From Siphonodentalium dalli (taxonomy: Eukaryota; Mollusca; Scaphopoda; Gadilida; Siphonodentaliidae), in assembly GCA_032622095.1 (NCBI GenBank), contig CP136067.1, forward strand, positions 59,871,899 to 59,935,898: DNA of 64,000 nucleotides, written 5' to 3'. This document shows, piece by piece, positions 1 to 12,240 of the stretch. How positions within the stretch are numbered: the stretch's first letter is position 1; every line of letters begins with the position of its first letter. The notes beneath the pieces were generated by a model. The model worked only from the letters and a program-made list of their open reading frames with translations, was not told where the DNA came from and ran no database searches. The position numbers and the translations under genes were made by a program.

Positions 1-2126
1 AACTTGTGCCACTAAATGTTCAAACTATACGAAATTTCCTTCAAAATTGGTCGATTTCTTATTTGCCATCCCCCCAGGATATCTGTGGGTGGTCAACCGA
101 CGGTCAACTGGTCCGGGTTTTCAGTAAGGCGGGTACAAATGGTGATTATGTGGCCATATAGCGACAGCTTGTGCCACTAAATGTTCAAACTATACGAAAT
201 TTCCTTCAAAATTACTCGATTTCTTATTTGCCATCCCCCAGGATATCTGTAGGTGTCAACCGACGGTCAACTGGTCCGGGTTTTCAGTAAGGCGGGTACA
301 AATTGTGATTATGTGGCCATATAGCAACAGCTTGTGCCACTAAATGTTCAAACTATACGAAATTTCCTTCAAAATTGGTCGATTTCTTATTTGCCATCCC
401 CCCAGGATATCTGTGGGTGGTCAACCGACGGTCAACTGGTCCGGGTTTTTGGTAAGGCGGGTACAAATGGTGATTATGTGGCCATATAGCGACAGCTTGT
501 GCCACTAAATGTTCAAACTATACGAAATTTCCTTCAAAATTTGTCGATTTCTTATTTGCCATCCCCCAAGGATATTTGTAGGTGGTCAACCGACGGTCAA
601 CTGGTCCGGGTTTTCAGTAAGGCGGGTACAAATGGTGATTATGTGACCATATAGCGACAGCTTGTGCCACTAAATGTTCAAACTATACGAAATTTCCTTC
701 AAAATTTGTCGATTTCTTATTTGCCATCCCCCCAGGATATTTGTGGGTGGTCAACCGACGGTCAACTGGTCCGGGTTTTTGGTAAGGCGGGTACAAATGG
801 TGATTATGTGGCCATATAGCGACAGCATGTGCCACTAAATGTTCAAACTATACGAAATTTCCTTCAAAATTGGTCGATTTCTTATTTGCCATCCCCCTAG
901 GATATCTGTGGGTGGTCAACCGACGGCCAACTGGTCCGGGTTTTTGGTAAGGCGGGTACAAATGGTGATTATGTGGCCATATAGCGACAGCTTGTGCCAC
1001 TAAATGTTCAGACTATACGAAATTTCCTTCAAAATTTGTCGATTTCTTATTTGCCATCCCCCCAGGATATCTGTATGTGGTCAACCGACGGTCAACTGGT
1101 CCGGGTTTTGAGTAAGGCGGGTACAAATGTTGATTATGTGGCCATATAGCGACAGCTTGTGCCACTAAATGTTCAAACTATACGAAATTTCCTTCAAAAT
1201 TTGTCGATTTCTTATTTGCCATCCCCCCAGGATATTTGTGGGTGGTCAACCGACGGTCAACTGGTCCGGGTTTTTGGTAAGGCGGGTACAAATGGTGATT
1301 ATGTGGCCATATAGCGACAGCTTGTGCCACTAAATGTTCAAACTATACGAAATTTCCTTCAAAATTGGTTGATTTCTTATTTGCCATCCCCCAGGATATC
1401 TGTGGGTGGTCAACCGACGGTCAACTGGTCCGGGTTTTTGGTAAGGCGGGTACAAATGGTGATTATGTGGCCATATAGCGACAGCTTGTGCCACTAAATG
1501 TTCAAACTATACGAAATTTCCTTCAAAATTTGTCGATTTCTTATTTGCCATCCCCCCAGGATATCTGTGGGTGGTCAACCGACGGTCAACTGGTCCGGGT
1601 TTTTGGTAAGGCGGGTACAAATGGTGATTATGTGGCCATATAGCGACAGCTTGTGCCACTAAATGTTCAAACTATACGAAATTTCCTTCAAAATTGGTCG
1701 ATTTCTTATTTGCCATCCCCCCAGGATATCTGTGGGTGGTCACCCGACGGTCAACTGGTCCGGGTTTTTGGTAAGGCGGGTACAAATGGTGATTATGTGG
1801 CCATATAGCGACAGCTTGTGCCACTAAATGTTCAAACTATACGAAATTTCCTTCAAAATTTGTCGATTTCTTATTTGCCATCCCCCCAGGATATTTGTGG
1901 GTGGTCAACCGACGGTCAACTGGTCCGGGTTTTTGGTAAGGCGGGTACAAATGGTGATTATGTGGCCATATAGCGACAGCTTGTGCCACTAAATGTTCAA
2001 ACTATACGAAATTTCCTTCAAAATTGGTCGATTTCTTATTTGCCATCCCCCCAGGATATCTGTAGGTGGTCAACCGACGGTCAACTGGTCCGGGTTTTCA
2101 GTAACGCGGGTACAAATGGTGATTAT
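1..2126. repeat. Satellite array, about 164 bp unit, 13 copies
   Basis: Head-to-tail copies begin at about 6, 171, 334, 499, 664, 829, 994 and so on to 1982 (spacing 163-165). Copies differ at a few percent of sites, with alternating variants (for example ttttcagtaagg versus tttttggtaagg), suggesting a higher-order pattern. The array enters from the left edge and stops at about 2126, where sequence diverges abruptly. A 68-residue reading frame across the last copies is an accident of the repeat. Confidence 0.97.
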
Positions 2127-2181
2127 CCTCGTTATAATAGCGTATTGTGATGATATGATATGTTTTCTTTTCTTTAAAATA

Positions 2182-2235
2182 CCATCGGATGGCAAATAGC
2201 GCATATCGGTAGAATCGCTATTTGCCATCCGATGG
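2182..2235. repeat. Perfect 20 bp inverted repeat (hairpin)
   Basis: Arms 2182-2201 and 2216-2235 are exact reverse complements around a 14 nt loop. It directly abuts the end of the satellite. About 30 bp downstream the sequence resembles the block at 45.7 and 51.8 kb (shared phrases like cgaattta...actcggtt.ataaattccgtat), so 2180-2360 may be a third, diverged copy. Confidence 0.85.
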
Positions 2236-2582
2236 CGAATAGACACTTCCGTAAACCTCAGCTCAAATCGAATTTAGTGAACTCGGTTGATAAATTCCGT
2301 ATAAAATAGAAACTCATGTGAGATCCTCTATATATGTCTTCGTTCATATTTTAAGACGTATATACATGTATACGATATTGCCTTCAATGGACATCGACGG
2401 CAAATTTCAAGGCAGAATCCAGTCCCCTCGCTAAGCTGGTCTGAACACAGCCATCAATTATATAGAATACTAGCAGGGTACCTGGCGTTGCTCGGGTCAA
2501 GAATGCGTTATTTATTAGTGGCCCTTCAAGTCATTTTAAATATTGGAAATATAAATCACTGATAACTATCGACCAATCGGGC
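2236..2582. other. No gene seen; diverged repeat fragment
   Basis: 2255-2360 resembles the repeat block at 45720 and 51814. The phrase at 2469-2500 (tactagcaggg...) resembles the head of the dispersed elements seen elsewhere in the window. Nothing else was recognised. Confidence 0.4.
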
Positions 2583-2590
2583 TGCATGGG

Positions 2591-3539
2591 CAGGGGCGTA
2601 GGAAGCGATTTCACTTTGGGGGGGTACCTAATGACCCAAAGGGTCACCTAGCCGCGAAGCGTCGAGGGGGGAGAGTACGAGAGGGGGTATCCCCCTCTCG
2701 TCGGGGGGGGGGGGGTTCGGGCGGCCTCCCCCGGGGATTTTTTTTTAATATTTGGACAAGAAATACACTCTCGTTAATTCTGGACTCATTATGTAGATAC
2801 ATAAGGGTCAATGAAAATGCTCCTCTAATATGCTTTGAACATGCAGAGATATGAGAAGATGGCATTATCCATTCAATCATTTCCCAGGTACCCCGAGACA
2901 TATTTTCGAACATTCCTAGGTCCCATGTATAGCGTTTCAAAGCTACCCTAAACACGATTCTAGGATGACACCGACCCCACCGGCGTTTGTGATGATATAG
3001 GTAGTATTAGGTATAACACTCGATCCACGTTGGTTGTAATATGTTAGGCACCCATGCGGCATCCGTGCAATCAGGTATCTGGTGCTGTCTGTTGAAGATT
3101 AACCTGCCTTTCCACGCAATAGCAACTCAAAAAAGATAATATGAATGGCTGCCATCTGGGGCCCATGACCTTAATTGTGATGGAGCCCTTGGACATAAAA
3201 TGCAGCGGTCCGATCATGACCCAATGGGAGAAATTGGGGAAACTAGGGTGAGTAAACACCAAATACTTCACTATCGAGATGAGAGTTCAGTAAATGTTGT
3301 CTTGAAATGACTTAATCCCCCTCTCACTTGCAATATCGAGCTCTGTATACATGAATGAGGTATGTTGGACAGTTTAGGAGACACCATTGCCGTCAACGGA
3401 GACTACGGATCATTGAGTTCTCAAATCATTTGTTAAACATTCCAGCGCGCAGAGCGCGCAAAAATAATCTGCACATTAGCTGGTTTCAACAGTTCAGTTG
3501 GGGCCCAGAGAGAGAGAGAGAGGGAGAGAGAGGGAGAGA

Positions 3540-3630
<91 letters not shown>

Positions 3631-3714
3631 GGCAGTATTTTACCTCATTTTTTGGGAAATTTGGGGGGGGGGGGGTAAATACCCCCTTACCTCCCGCCGG
3701 TTCCTACGCCACTG
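2591..3714. mobile_element. Non-autonomous hAT-like DNA transposon with 8 bp target duplication
   Basis: The left end reads caggggcgtaggaagc and the right end, reverse-complemented, cagtggcgtaggaacc. Both are flanked by the identical 8 bp tgcatggg (2583-2590 and 3715-3722). An 8 bp duplication and CAGNGGCGTA termini are typical of hAT-superfamily elements (established knowledge). The 1.12 kb interior has no transposase reading frame. It holds G-runs at 2703-2715 and 3663-3675, a (GA)n tract at 3507-3631 and otherwise unique sequence, so it must have been moved by an enzyme encoded elsewhere. Confidence 0.88.
3507..3631. repeat. (GA)n microsatellite
   Basis: About 125 bp of AG dinucleotides with a few interruptions, inside the hAT-like element. 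Confidence 0.98.
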
Positions 3715-3722
3715 TGCATGGG

Positions 3723-4095
3723 AGTAATGTATATATTATAGGAGTCGGAACTTCGTTCACATTAGCACCCATGCATGCATAGTACCACAAGGATGTGGAT
3801 TTATCTTGGTAGTAAAGCCCCCATTGCACCAGACCAACGTATACTTGTATATAACGTACTTTACACTAGATATTGGACGGGAATTTAAACTATCAGAACA
3901 ACCTATTTTCGAGCTTAAATCTGTTTATAGCATGGAATTTCGATTTGTTGCAAATTTTCACCAATAACAGGATCTACAAATCCCTCTCTGTGGTCCTTGT
4001 GCATGACCAATATCACAAAGTATAGAAAAACTTTGAATACTTAAACTATTGTACAGGAGACATCTACAAAGTAGCAAAACATAGCACATAAAGCA
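3723..4095. other. No gene seen
   Basis: AT-rich sequence without a recognisable coding or repeat signal. Confidence 0.5.
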
Positions 4096-4097
4096 TG

Positions 4098-5306
4098 CAT
4101 ATACACATTTATTATTAGTCCAAGTCTTCTTGTACTAAAACCAGCTAAGATATTGGGATGGCGATGCTGGTCTTTAGTCCAAGACCGCTTGTATACCAAT
4201 CCTTTGACACGACTTACGCCCACGATCTGTGGCGGGAATTTGTGGTGTATTTTACTGGAGTTACCTAGCAAAGCAATACATGATGCTATATGCATCGGAA
4301 AGGCTTACATCTTATGGTCATAATGGTGTATAATAATCTAACTTTAATGTTAAATTACACATAGAATATTCCGGTTGATTGCCACACACATCGATTTGTT
4401 TCTCTGTTTGTTTACATTTTAACCGAAAGCCGAAGTGGTCCGAATAAGTTCGGCATAATCCGCTGTTTGTTCTACTAATTCTACTTTCCGTTTCTATATA
4501 TAGCGCGGGTTTTCCGAACAAAAATAGCGAAAACCGATCGCCCGAAAGTCCAGTTTTCTATGTGCTTTCAGAACAATTCCCGCACTAAAAACTTAATGAC
4601 ATAATGGAGGATCAGAACGGTAGTTTTGTTGACAATTTTCGCAAGCAACTTGTCAAAATTGGAGCAAATTAGAACTCTTGTGTCTGACTTGCCATGCGTG
4701 ATGTGCATTTGACATCTGTGTTGATAAAATAATCGGAGAACCGAATCACACAGTTTCGAAATATAGTTCTTCCGTTTTAGTGGGACTTTTCAAACTTAAG
4801 GTTCATTTATTTAGTGTATTACATTTATATCTCCAATGTTTAATTAATCTATTTATTATTTTATTTATTGACACACATAATTACGATTACAATGGAGAAT
4901 TCATCGTAATTTGCGTTGTTGTCCAAAATCTACGGAATATTTTCAACGGAAAATGCCGAACGCAGTCAACTGAGTTCGCAAGGTCAACTGAGTTCGCATA
5001 CTTTAAAAAATATGTAAACACTGCGGCAAATGTTTCTTTTCACATTAAATTACCGCTTTCAATTCACAACCGATGTGGGTTTCAGATAAAATAGCATGTC
5101 TTCTGCGGAAACTATCCGTTTATTGTAGCAATTGTGATATTTTATTTCATATAATTGTGGTTTTATTTGAGCGGATCACTAACGCTTAAGTCCTGTCAAA
5201 GGAATGCATGGGCCTGGAACTCGGACTAAAGACCGGCACCTCCATCCCGATATCTTAGCCGGCTTTAGTACGAGAAGACTTGGACTAATTTATTATATGC
5301 TTGACT
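4098..5306. mobile_element. Inverted-repeat element, ~1.2 kb, arms ~80 bp
   Basis: Left arm about 4112-4193 and right arm about 5207-5291 are imperfect reverse complements, roughly 85 percent by eye. Both end outward at ttagtccaagtcttc and its complement, and the match continues weakly into gcatata. The interior (4200-5200) has no transposase. The termini resemble those of the element at 42395-43005 (tagaccaagtct), suggesting one family. Confidence 0.75.
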
Positions 5307-5648
5307 ATAAAATAGCGGGAAATTACCGAAGCGTAGTAGATCGTTGTATTTATCTCTTAGAATCCACAGTGAAATACGTTGTCGTTATTTCACTCCAGGT
5401 AGCGATATTTGTCAAGGTGAGATCGGTGATCATTGCGAGCACACTGTCCGCTAGCCAATCAAAAGCGACAAATTTATGAAGTCTATGTTTGAGTCGCAGC
5501 AGTTCAAATTTAACTTTACGCCTAGGCTCTTTCCTGTTAGGAAACATTGACACGTGCGCTCTTTAATTAAGAACAGTTAATGATTTAATTAACTATGACT
5601 TAACGTAGCAACTTTGAGCGTAAAGAATCCGCATATAATAAAAATAAT
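5301..5648. other. No gene seen
   Basis: Short unrelated reading frames on both strands. Nothing recognised. Confidence 0.5.
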
Positions 5649-5793
5649 ACCTACAGTTTTTTGTTTGAATACCTGAAACATCTCATTCGTGTCTGGAAAA
5701 GAAATATCAAATTTTCACTGGCGGCTCGTGAAAATTCGATATTTCTTTCCAGACACTCATGAGATATTTCGGTATTCAAACAAAACCTGTATG
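5649..5793. repeat. Foldback (hairpin) element, ~145 bp
   Basis: The arms are imperfect reverse complements: left contains tttgaatacctgaaacatctc and gtctggaaaagaaatatc, right contains their complements. The loop is about 10-15 nt. The size and structure fit a small MITE or hairpin. Confidence 0.8.
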
Positions 5794-8084
5794 TTCTATC
5801 TATTATAGTCATTGAAACGAAACATCAAGCTTTGTAAGGTTGCAACATTACAGACTGGTCTTTAACTGCACGACAGACAATTGACAAATTAACATGCAAC
5901 GATGTACAATTTCCATGCAATATCTCACCATAGCAATTTTTCAGATAATTATCGAATCCTGAAAAATTAAGTTGGTTAATACATGTACCATCAGTCAAGA
6001 AATAAGTGGTCCACGCAATGCCTTGAGATTTGTAGATGAACCGGAATTATACTGTATTTAATCTGGGGTTTTCCTGATATTTAAAGATGGCGTATATATA
6101 TAACTTTTTGTTCTGATTTTTTATTTAAACATGTTATTTATGGATAAATAGAAGGCGTATACGGGATTGGAGGACACGTTCTATAACAATAAGGTGAACC
6201 TCCTTCCATACAACAAATATATATTCAAACATTTATTAACAAATTATATATAACATGTTTGATATGATGTGCTGAGGTGTGAACAATGTATAATAGTTTG
6301 AAATTGGTTACATCTGATTGGTTAAAGAATCAAAGAATGGTAATGTGGTGTGTATACATATTAGGGAAACTTTGGTTGGGTTCTAATTCTGGGAATACAT
6401 TAATAATTTTGAGTTGGAGAGACCAGTTAAACGGGAGCTTCTATTATTAGGAAATTCTATTCTTACTTTTTTCACGATCTGGAATGGGACCTATTTAAAA
6501 ACATTAAAGTATTCAGCTGTGACGTGCGTATGTTTTGTTTTGTTTTGAAAATATCTATTAGAATATTTATAGGTAACACCAGATGTTCTCCTATGCGTGT
6601 TTTGTTTAATATTACAAACATGTCTTCAAAACGAGTTTGTTGTTGTTGTTGTTGTTGTTGTTGTTTGTGTTGTTGATGTGGTTGTTGTTGGAAGTGCTGC
6701 CGGGAAGAAATAAAAGATATTGAATGGAGAATACACACTGGGCCTATTGTTGGTGCTATATAGTTGACTTTATTAACATATAATATCCAAACATGTCGAT
6801 ATTAAACTTTATTAATTAGATATGACAATTTTGCCCAGAACGTCATGTTATCGTCATGTGAACATCGCTTCAATTTGCCATTCCTGAGTAATATCGTTTT
6901 ACGACATCACCAATCCGAGAAATATCGTTTTACGACATCACCAAGTGCCATAACTCCACTTCACTGCTAACGGCATCAGGGAGCTAAATGTGTTCCAGAG
7001 TCGGGGGGCGAGTATACACCGTGGAATGCTAAAGGTGACTGTAACTGAAGAATGACCTTCACCTGATACATGTGACACGTTATTAAAGGATGACATCGTG
7101 TTTATTTGATTTGTACATCATAACTAAATAATTTAAACTGGTGAATTAATGGATTTTTGTGAGTGGGAAATTGATTTAACTAGCTGCTGTAGTTCTGGGT
7201 TTTTCAAGACCAAATTTGGCTGTGGGATAGCCCTATCGTACACTTGGGGATTTATTTAAAATAGTAAACTCATGACCTATGATTTTTCTTGCATTTTCGT
7301 GATCAACTGGTGTCAATCTAGCTGGGTAAACACCACTGGAATAGCCTGTAGGCTTCAATTCAGAGAATTCGGTCGAAACATTAACGCTGTCGCCTATGGG
7401 AAACCATTTAGTTCAGTGATTCCTAACTAATGTATAGATATCGATTTTTGTGACCGTCACTCATTTGAAAGAGTTGTCGATCTTACACTTTTACTGAGAG
7501 GCGATATATCATTAACATATATGGTATCACTTGGTTTGTATGATATTATAGGACCGATATATCAGCCTGAGACCGAATATCCAACAAACCAAGTAACATC
7601 CTCTAAATATATAAAATGAATCATAACATTCAACAACTAGTTTCTCTGCATTGTGAATAAAATAATTCCCATTGCAGATGAGCATTATCAAATAGCGGAG
7701 CGATACAATAGAATATTTCCCGACTCAATTTATGTTTAAATACAATTACAAAATTTGATTCCTTGCTCTAGATTCATTAATAGCAATTTTAATTAATTAC
7801 TCAGAACATTACAGTTTATATCTTAAGTAATTCCTCCAAATCGTTTGGACTTTTTCAATCATCTGACCTACAATCGCAAACCTGACCTTTGCAGGATCAT
7901 GTGACGTCAGTAGGCCACTGCAGGGGGGGGGGGGGCTTGTCAGAAGCCTTCTCCATAGAGCGGAAACGCATGTCGCCAACACAGATTATTAGAAGAAAAA
8001 ATCGCGCACGGTTAGGTTAGGAACTACTCATTAATGTGTATTTATTAAAGGTTTAACTCTTTCATGATGGGAGCAGCGGTGGTG
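5794..8084. other. No gene seen; minor repeats
   Basis: Contains a (GTT)n tract at 6636-6692, a 23 bp direct repeat at 6891-6913 and 6922-6944, and a G-run at 7923-7935. The poly-Gln frame opposite the GTT tract is a repeat artefact. No coding signal. Confidence 0.5.
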
Positions 8085-8104
8085 CAGCATTAAAGATTGT
8101 GTGG

Positions 8105-8169
8105 CAGTGCATTTTCTTATATATGCGAGTCTGCAATAGGGAGCCTCGCATATATCAGAGAACGCACTG
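8105..8169. repeat. Hairpin 1 of a tandem pair
   Basis: 25 bp arms 8105-8129 and 8145-8169 pair with few mismatches around a 15 nt loop. The arm core is ttatatatgcgag. Confidence 0.85.
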
Positions 8170-8200
8170 GCTTACAAGGTCATTGTGAATATTGTTAGGC

Positions 8201-8265
8201 CAATGTATTCTCTTATAAATACGAGGCTCCCTATGGGAGACTCGCATATATAAGAGAATGCATTG
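8201..8265. repeat. Hairpin 2 of a tandem pair
   Basis: 25 bp arms 8201-8225 and 8241-8265 pair around a 15 nt loop. The arms share their sequence with hairpin 1, so the two are diverged duplicates about 96 bp apart. Confidence 0.85.
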
Positions 8266-8704
8266 TCACAGGGTTTTCGCAATTTTTTTAGGAATATCCA
8301 GTCATGGTAGGTATAAGATGATTGAAAAGATCCAAGCAATTTGGACGAAATTTTACAAGGTATATGAGCTATATATTGCTGCGAGTAAAAAAATATAATG
8401 GATTAAATACAATTACGTGTGCAGTCTATAACTGTCTTGAAAAAAAATGTTTATTGATAACATTTATATGGTACCTTGGTGAATGCTGGCAGTGTCGCCG
8501 GATTCCAGAACTTCTATGAGACGTTCAATCCATCCATGTCCATATGCCTCAACCGGGTAAGCTGGCTCGCCGTGTTTCGGGATGTCAAGTCCTGGAAAGG
8601 AATCGGTCGAAGCTCAATTTCATTTAAATCGCGCCCGGACAAGACCGACCAAAACTCGCTCTCTTGTGAAAGAATTTTTTGAATAAAGTGCATTTTGGAA
8701 TCTT

Positions 8705-9120
8705 AGTGTGAAAGTTATTAAAACCAAAATGATTATTTTCGGGTGTGACAGAATCCAAAAATCCCGTATGCTATTGAATAACGAACCATTACAAATTGTA
8801 TCCAAGTTTAGTTACTTGGATATCATATTCACCAGATCCGGATCATATTCAAGGATCATCTCATTAAGAAAGCGAACAAAACTATGTCTTGTATAAATCG
8901 AGATTAATGAACTTACAAATTGAACATTATTTTAAAACCATAAAATCGATACTATTATATTGTTGAACAATTTGTAGTTATATCAGCATATAGAACATTT
9001 AGAGAAGATAAAGCAAAAATTACTGAAATATGTACAATAGCATTAAAACCAGGTACACCAATCATTATGGTGTACGGCGAGACGGACATAGTATATATAG
9101 GTCTATTAAATGCAGAAGGG
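8705..9120 (+). pseudogene. Degraded LINE reverse transcriptase fragment
   Basis: 8708-8850 translates to KVIKTKMIIFG...LQIVSKFSYLDI, the segment after the RT catalytic motif where intact copies have KKTKIIIF and VKEFVYLGV (compare 55160-55270). Near 9045-9095, in another frame, TPIIMVYGE resembles [13 protein letters not shown] of the copy at 55.5 kb. Several frameshifts and stops separate the pieces. Both domains and polyadenylated end are lost. It is an old fragment of the same LINE family. Confidence 0.6.
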
Positions 9121-9469
9121 TAATTAGGGTGAAGGAGAAGATCTCTCGATCTTTTCGACCATGCTGGGCGCTTCGCGCCCTACTACAACTTCTACTTTTT
9201 TTAGAAGGGTAACATATTGAGCTATATACTCATCGGATACACAGAAAATTAACAAAATGTGATGTGAATAGTTATTATCGAATTATCTGCACGAGGCCGA
9301 TAGTCACCGGTGGATAGAGCATATTAGACACATGACTATCAAATGTAAGGTTTAACCAGTATATAATTAGTCCCGACCACAAGCTTAATTATACTTCCAT
9401 GGTGTAACCATGCTCCGAATGGGAAGATTGAAACGGACCCGAATGTACCGCTTAAAAATAAAAATTCTC
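9121..9469. other. No gene seen
   Basis: Nothing recognised between the LINE scrap and the tandem array. Confidence 0.4.
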
Positions 9470-10340
9470 AGACGTTTCGCCAAATACGGCGAACGGAAAC
9501 ATTGCACATATTTTCCCGCCAAATCCAAACGGACCAATGAAGGTGCAAGGTAATGTAGGCGCAAGATAATGCAGGAGCATGTACGTCGGTATACTGTATG
9601 TACGCCCCGAAAGTTTGACCGCTCTACTATAAAACCAACCTGCCCAACGGAGAGTACGCATCTGGTGGGTTGAGACCTTTGGAAAATTCCACGGAAAATC
9701 GTAAAGGGAAAAATTTGGCAAAAAACAAACGTGGAGATAAAAACAAAATTGACGAGTGCGTCTGATGGGTAGTGTCCACGCACAACTTTTGTGCGATTTT
9801 CAAATTGTTAGAGCAAACGGTTTACTCGTGGCAACACTATATAACGCAATGAAGGAGCGAGGTTAATGCAAAAACACGTACGTCGGTATACTGTATGTAC
9901 GACCCAAAAGTTTGACCACTCGACTATAAATGCAAACTGCCCAACGGAGAGCTCGCGTCGGGTGGTTCAGTCTTGGCAAATTCCACCGAAAATGAAAGGG
10001 GGAAACATACTCCAAAATCAAACATTGAGATAAAAGCTTTTTGACGAGTGGATGTGATTAGTAGTATCCACGCGCAACTTTAGTGCGATTTTCTACATTT
10101 TAGGTTGGACGGTTTACTCCTGCATGGTAGTGTATAACGTTGTTGACAGGTGATATGTATTGATCCAACTCAAACCCTCTATTTTGACGACCAATGCAAA
10201 CGGGCCAATGAAGGAGCAATTTGTTAATGCATTATCAGGTATTTCGTTATACCCTAGGTACGCCCCCAAAAAGTTTCACTGCTCTATAGTATGAAAGCAA
10301 CCTGCCCGACGGAGAGCGATGGTGTGTGTCGAGGCTATTG
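9470..10340. repeat. Tandem array, three diverged copies of ~300-360 bp
   Basis: A landmark, cgtcggtatactgtatgtacg, begins near 9583 and 9880 and recurs degenerately near 10240. Each is followed by cccaacggagag and gtgcgattttc phrases. Spacing is about 297 and 358 bp. It has no coding signal; the reading frames on the minus strand are shadows of the repeat. Confidence 0.8.
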
Positions 10341-11233
10341 TACTATTTTTGGGCAATTAATCGATATTGATAACTGAAGGAGCATTTCAAAAAAAATTGT
10401 TGTTGTTGTTGTTGTTGTTGTTGGAATCTGATGATATGGGGACCATCGAATCGGATTGAGTACCTTTAAATTTACAAAAAAGGAAGTAGCAAGAATCAAA
10501 ATTAAAATATTGAGTTGTATAAACAGTAAATAATAAAATAGCAAGATAAAATATTAAATTGAAATTAAAAGTTTAAATTAATAATTGAAATATTAAATTA
10601 GAATTATGACCCTTTTACCCTCAGTATACGTATATCGAAAAATTTATTTTATTTTTCGTTCCTGGCACTTTATGGTGTTTGAAATATTTGCCGGTCTGTG
10701 CGTGTATGGTACAACTTGTTTACGGGTTTAATCAAACATAATACATCTCAACTGGAACTAAATGATAACAAATTATAATGCATATATCTATTTTATCTAC
10801 AAATAATCAAGGCGTTTTACACTAAAATGCATATGGTGGTTTAATTCAAAACCGATGATAAATAAGTGAGTCATAGCATAAAATATGTAGGTACTTTGAT
10901 GTTATTACTGACGTTGGTTGTCAGTTAGAACATGTATCGTGTATATACAACATTCTGAAATACACAGCCCACAAAACAGTAAGGGAAAAGGGTTGCTAAC
11001 ATAAAATAGTTCAACAAACCTGCGATTGTAAATTACGATAAAATACATCTTTACAAACGACCTTTGCTGTTTCAAGCATTACATTTATGGGCAATATATA
11101 TTACTTTTTCGCCGAACGTACCATATATATCTTTAATTATCCTCCATTACTGAAGATTATATATGAACAAATGGCAAATAAAGAACATGATACAAACGCT
11201 TATACATAAGAATATGAACAATCAAAAGTATAT
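10341..11233. other. No gene seen; (TTG)n tract
   Basis: (GTT)n at 10397-10423; otherwise AT-rich with no recognised feature. Confidence 0.5.
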
Positions 11234-11291
11234 ACAAATATATATATATATATATATCTATTATATATTTTGGAAGATCTGTGTGTTTGTG

Positions 11292-11334
<43 letters not shown>
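11234..11334. repeat. (TA)n and (TG)n microsatellites
   Basis: A TA run at about 11239-11258 is followed by TG repeats at 11280-11334. Reading frames of alternating Cys/Val or Thr/His here are artefacts. Confidence 0.97.
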
Positions 11335-11335
<1 letters not shown>

Positions 11336-12240
11336 CGCGATGGACTCGAACACGACTGGACCGATTTCGACCAAACTTGGTACGGACACGTAATTCGACC
11401 CGGGAACGAACATGGGCCTATTGATTTTCAGATCCGAGGTCAACTTGTCACGTGCCGAGGTCAAATCTGTTTTTACGCTGTGTTACGGGACTTTCATTTG
11501 AGTTCGGTGCTTACAGATCGATTCGAAACAGCGCGAATAATAAAACGCCAGTCATAATAATGACACTGTGAGAATCTTTCGTGTTTCCTCTTTCCAACGA
11601 TATATAATGCGTATGTATCCGTTTTAGTTATCTGCCTCAATTATCAAGAAGAAGTGGTACTATCTTCCATCAGGATAAAAACAATGCGTAACTTCTATGA
11701 CGTCGTTAGAGGTCATAACGTTAGATCACGTTAACGCTTAACCGGCCGATGCATTTGACTGTTTCAGACGTCTTGGCGATATCTCGGGCAACGATGGTAA
11801 TTTATCTTTACGTTGAAACTTGATAATTAATGAGCGTGTGTATATGAGGCGCGTTTATATACTTGAGTGGAAATCAAATCGGGTTAAACTGGCGGATTTT
11901 TACGGACGAAATTTGATGCATAGGGTATCTCGGTATCCGCTGGGCCGATTTCCCGGTATCCGCTGGGCCGATTTCCACCATTTTTGGGGTGTTGGTGTTT
12001 GACCCCACCTGACCTTGACCTTCAAAATGATCAATTCAAGGTCAAAGCCCGGACGAAGTCGGGTCACCTTCTACAATGTCAAATCGGGTAAAACCGGATG
12101 GATTTCGACGGGTACTTTTGTCGGGTACTTTTGTTCGGGCAGTGTTTTGGACGGGTCAAATCGTGACCCCACTTGACCTTGGCCTTCAAAATCGACAATT
12201 CAAGGTCAAAGCCCGGACGAAGTCGGGTCACCTTCTAGTT
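11335..12240. repeat. Dispersed repeat with ~164 bp tandem units and the GCCCGG...CGGGC signature
   Basis: Begins with phrases typical of repeat-element ends (gaccgatttcgaccaaacttgg). Two units share caattcaaggtcaaagcccgg and cgaagtcgggtcacc at 12033 and 12197. The 17 bp core at 12047-12063 and 12211-12227 is the reverse complement of the core at 46064 and 52157, so this is a member of that family in opposite orientation. Confidence 0.65.

Noticed and set aside
1993-2199. 68-residue frame across the last satellite unit
   Set aside because: It is repeat-derived; stops occur in the corresponding frame of other units.
6636-6692. Poly-glutamine coding stretch on the minus strand
   Set aside because: It is a GTT microsatellite in non-coding sequence, as at 10.4 and 47.86 kb.
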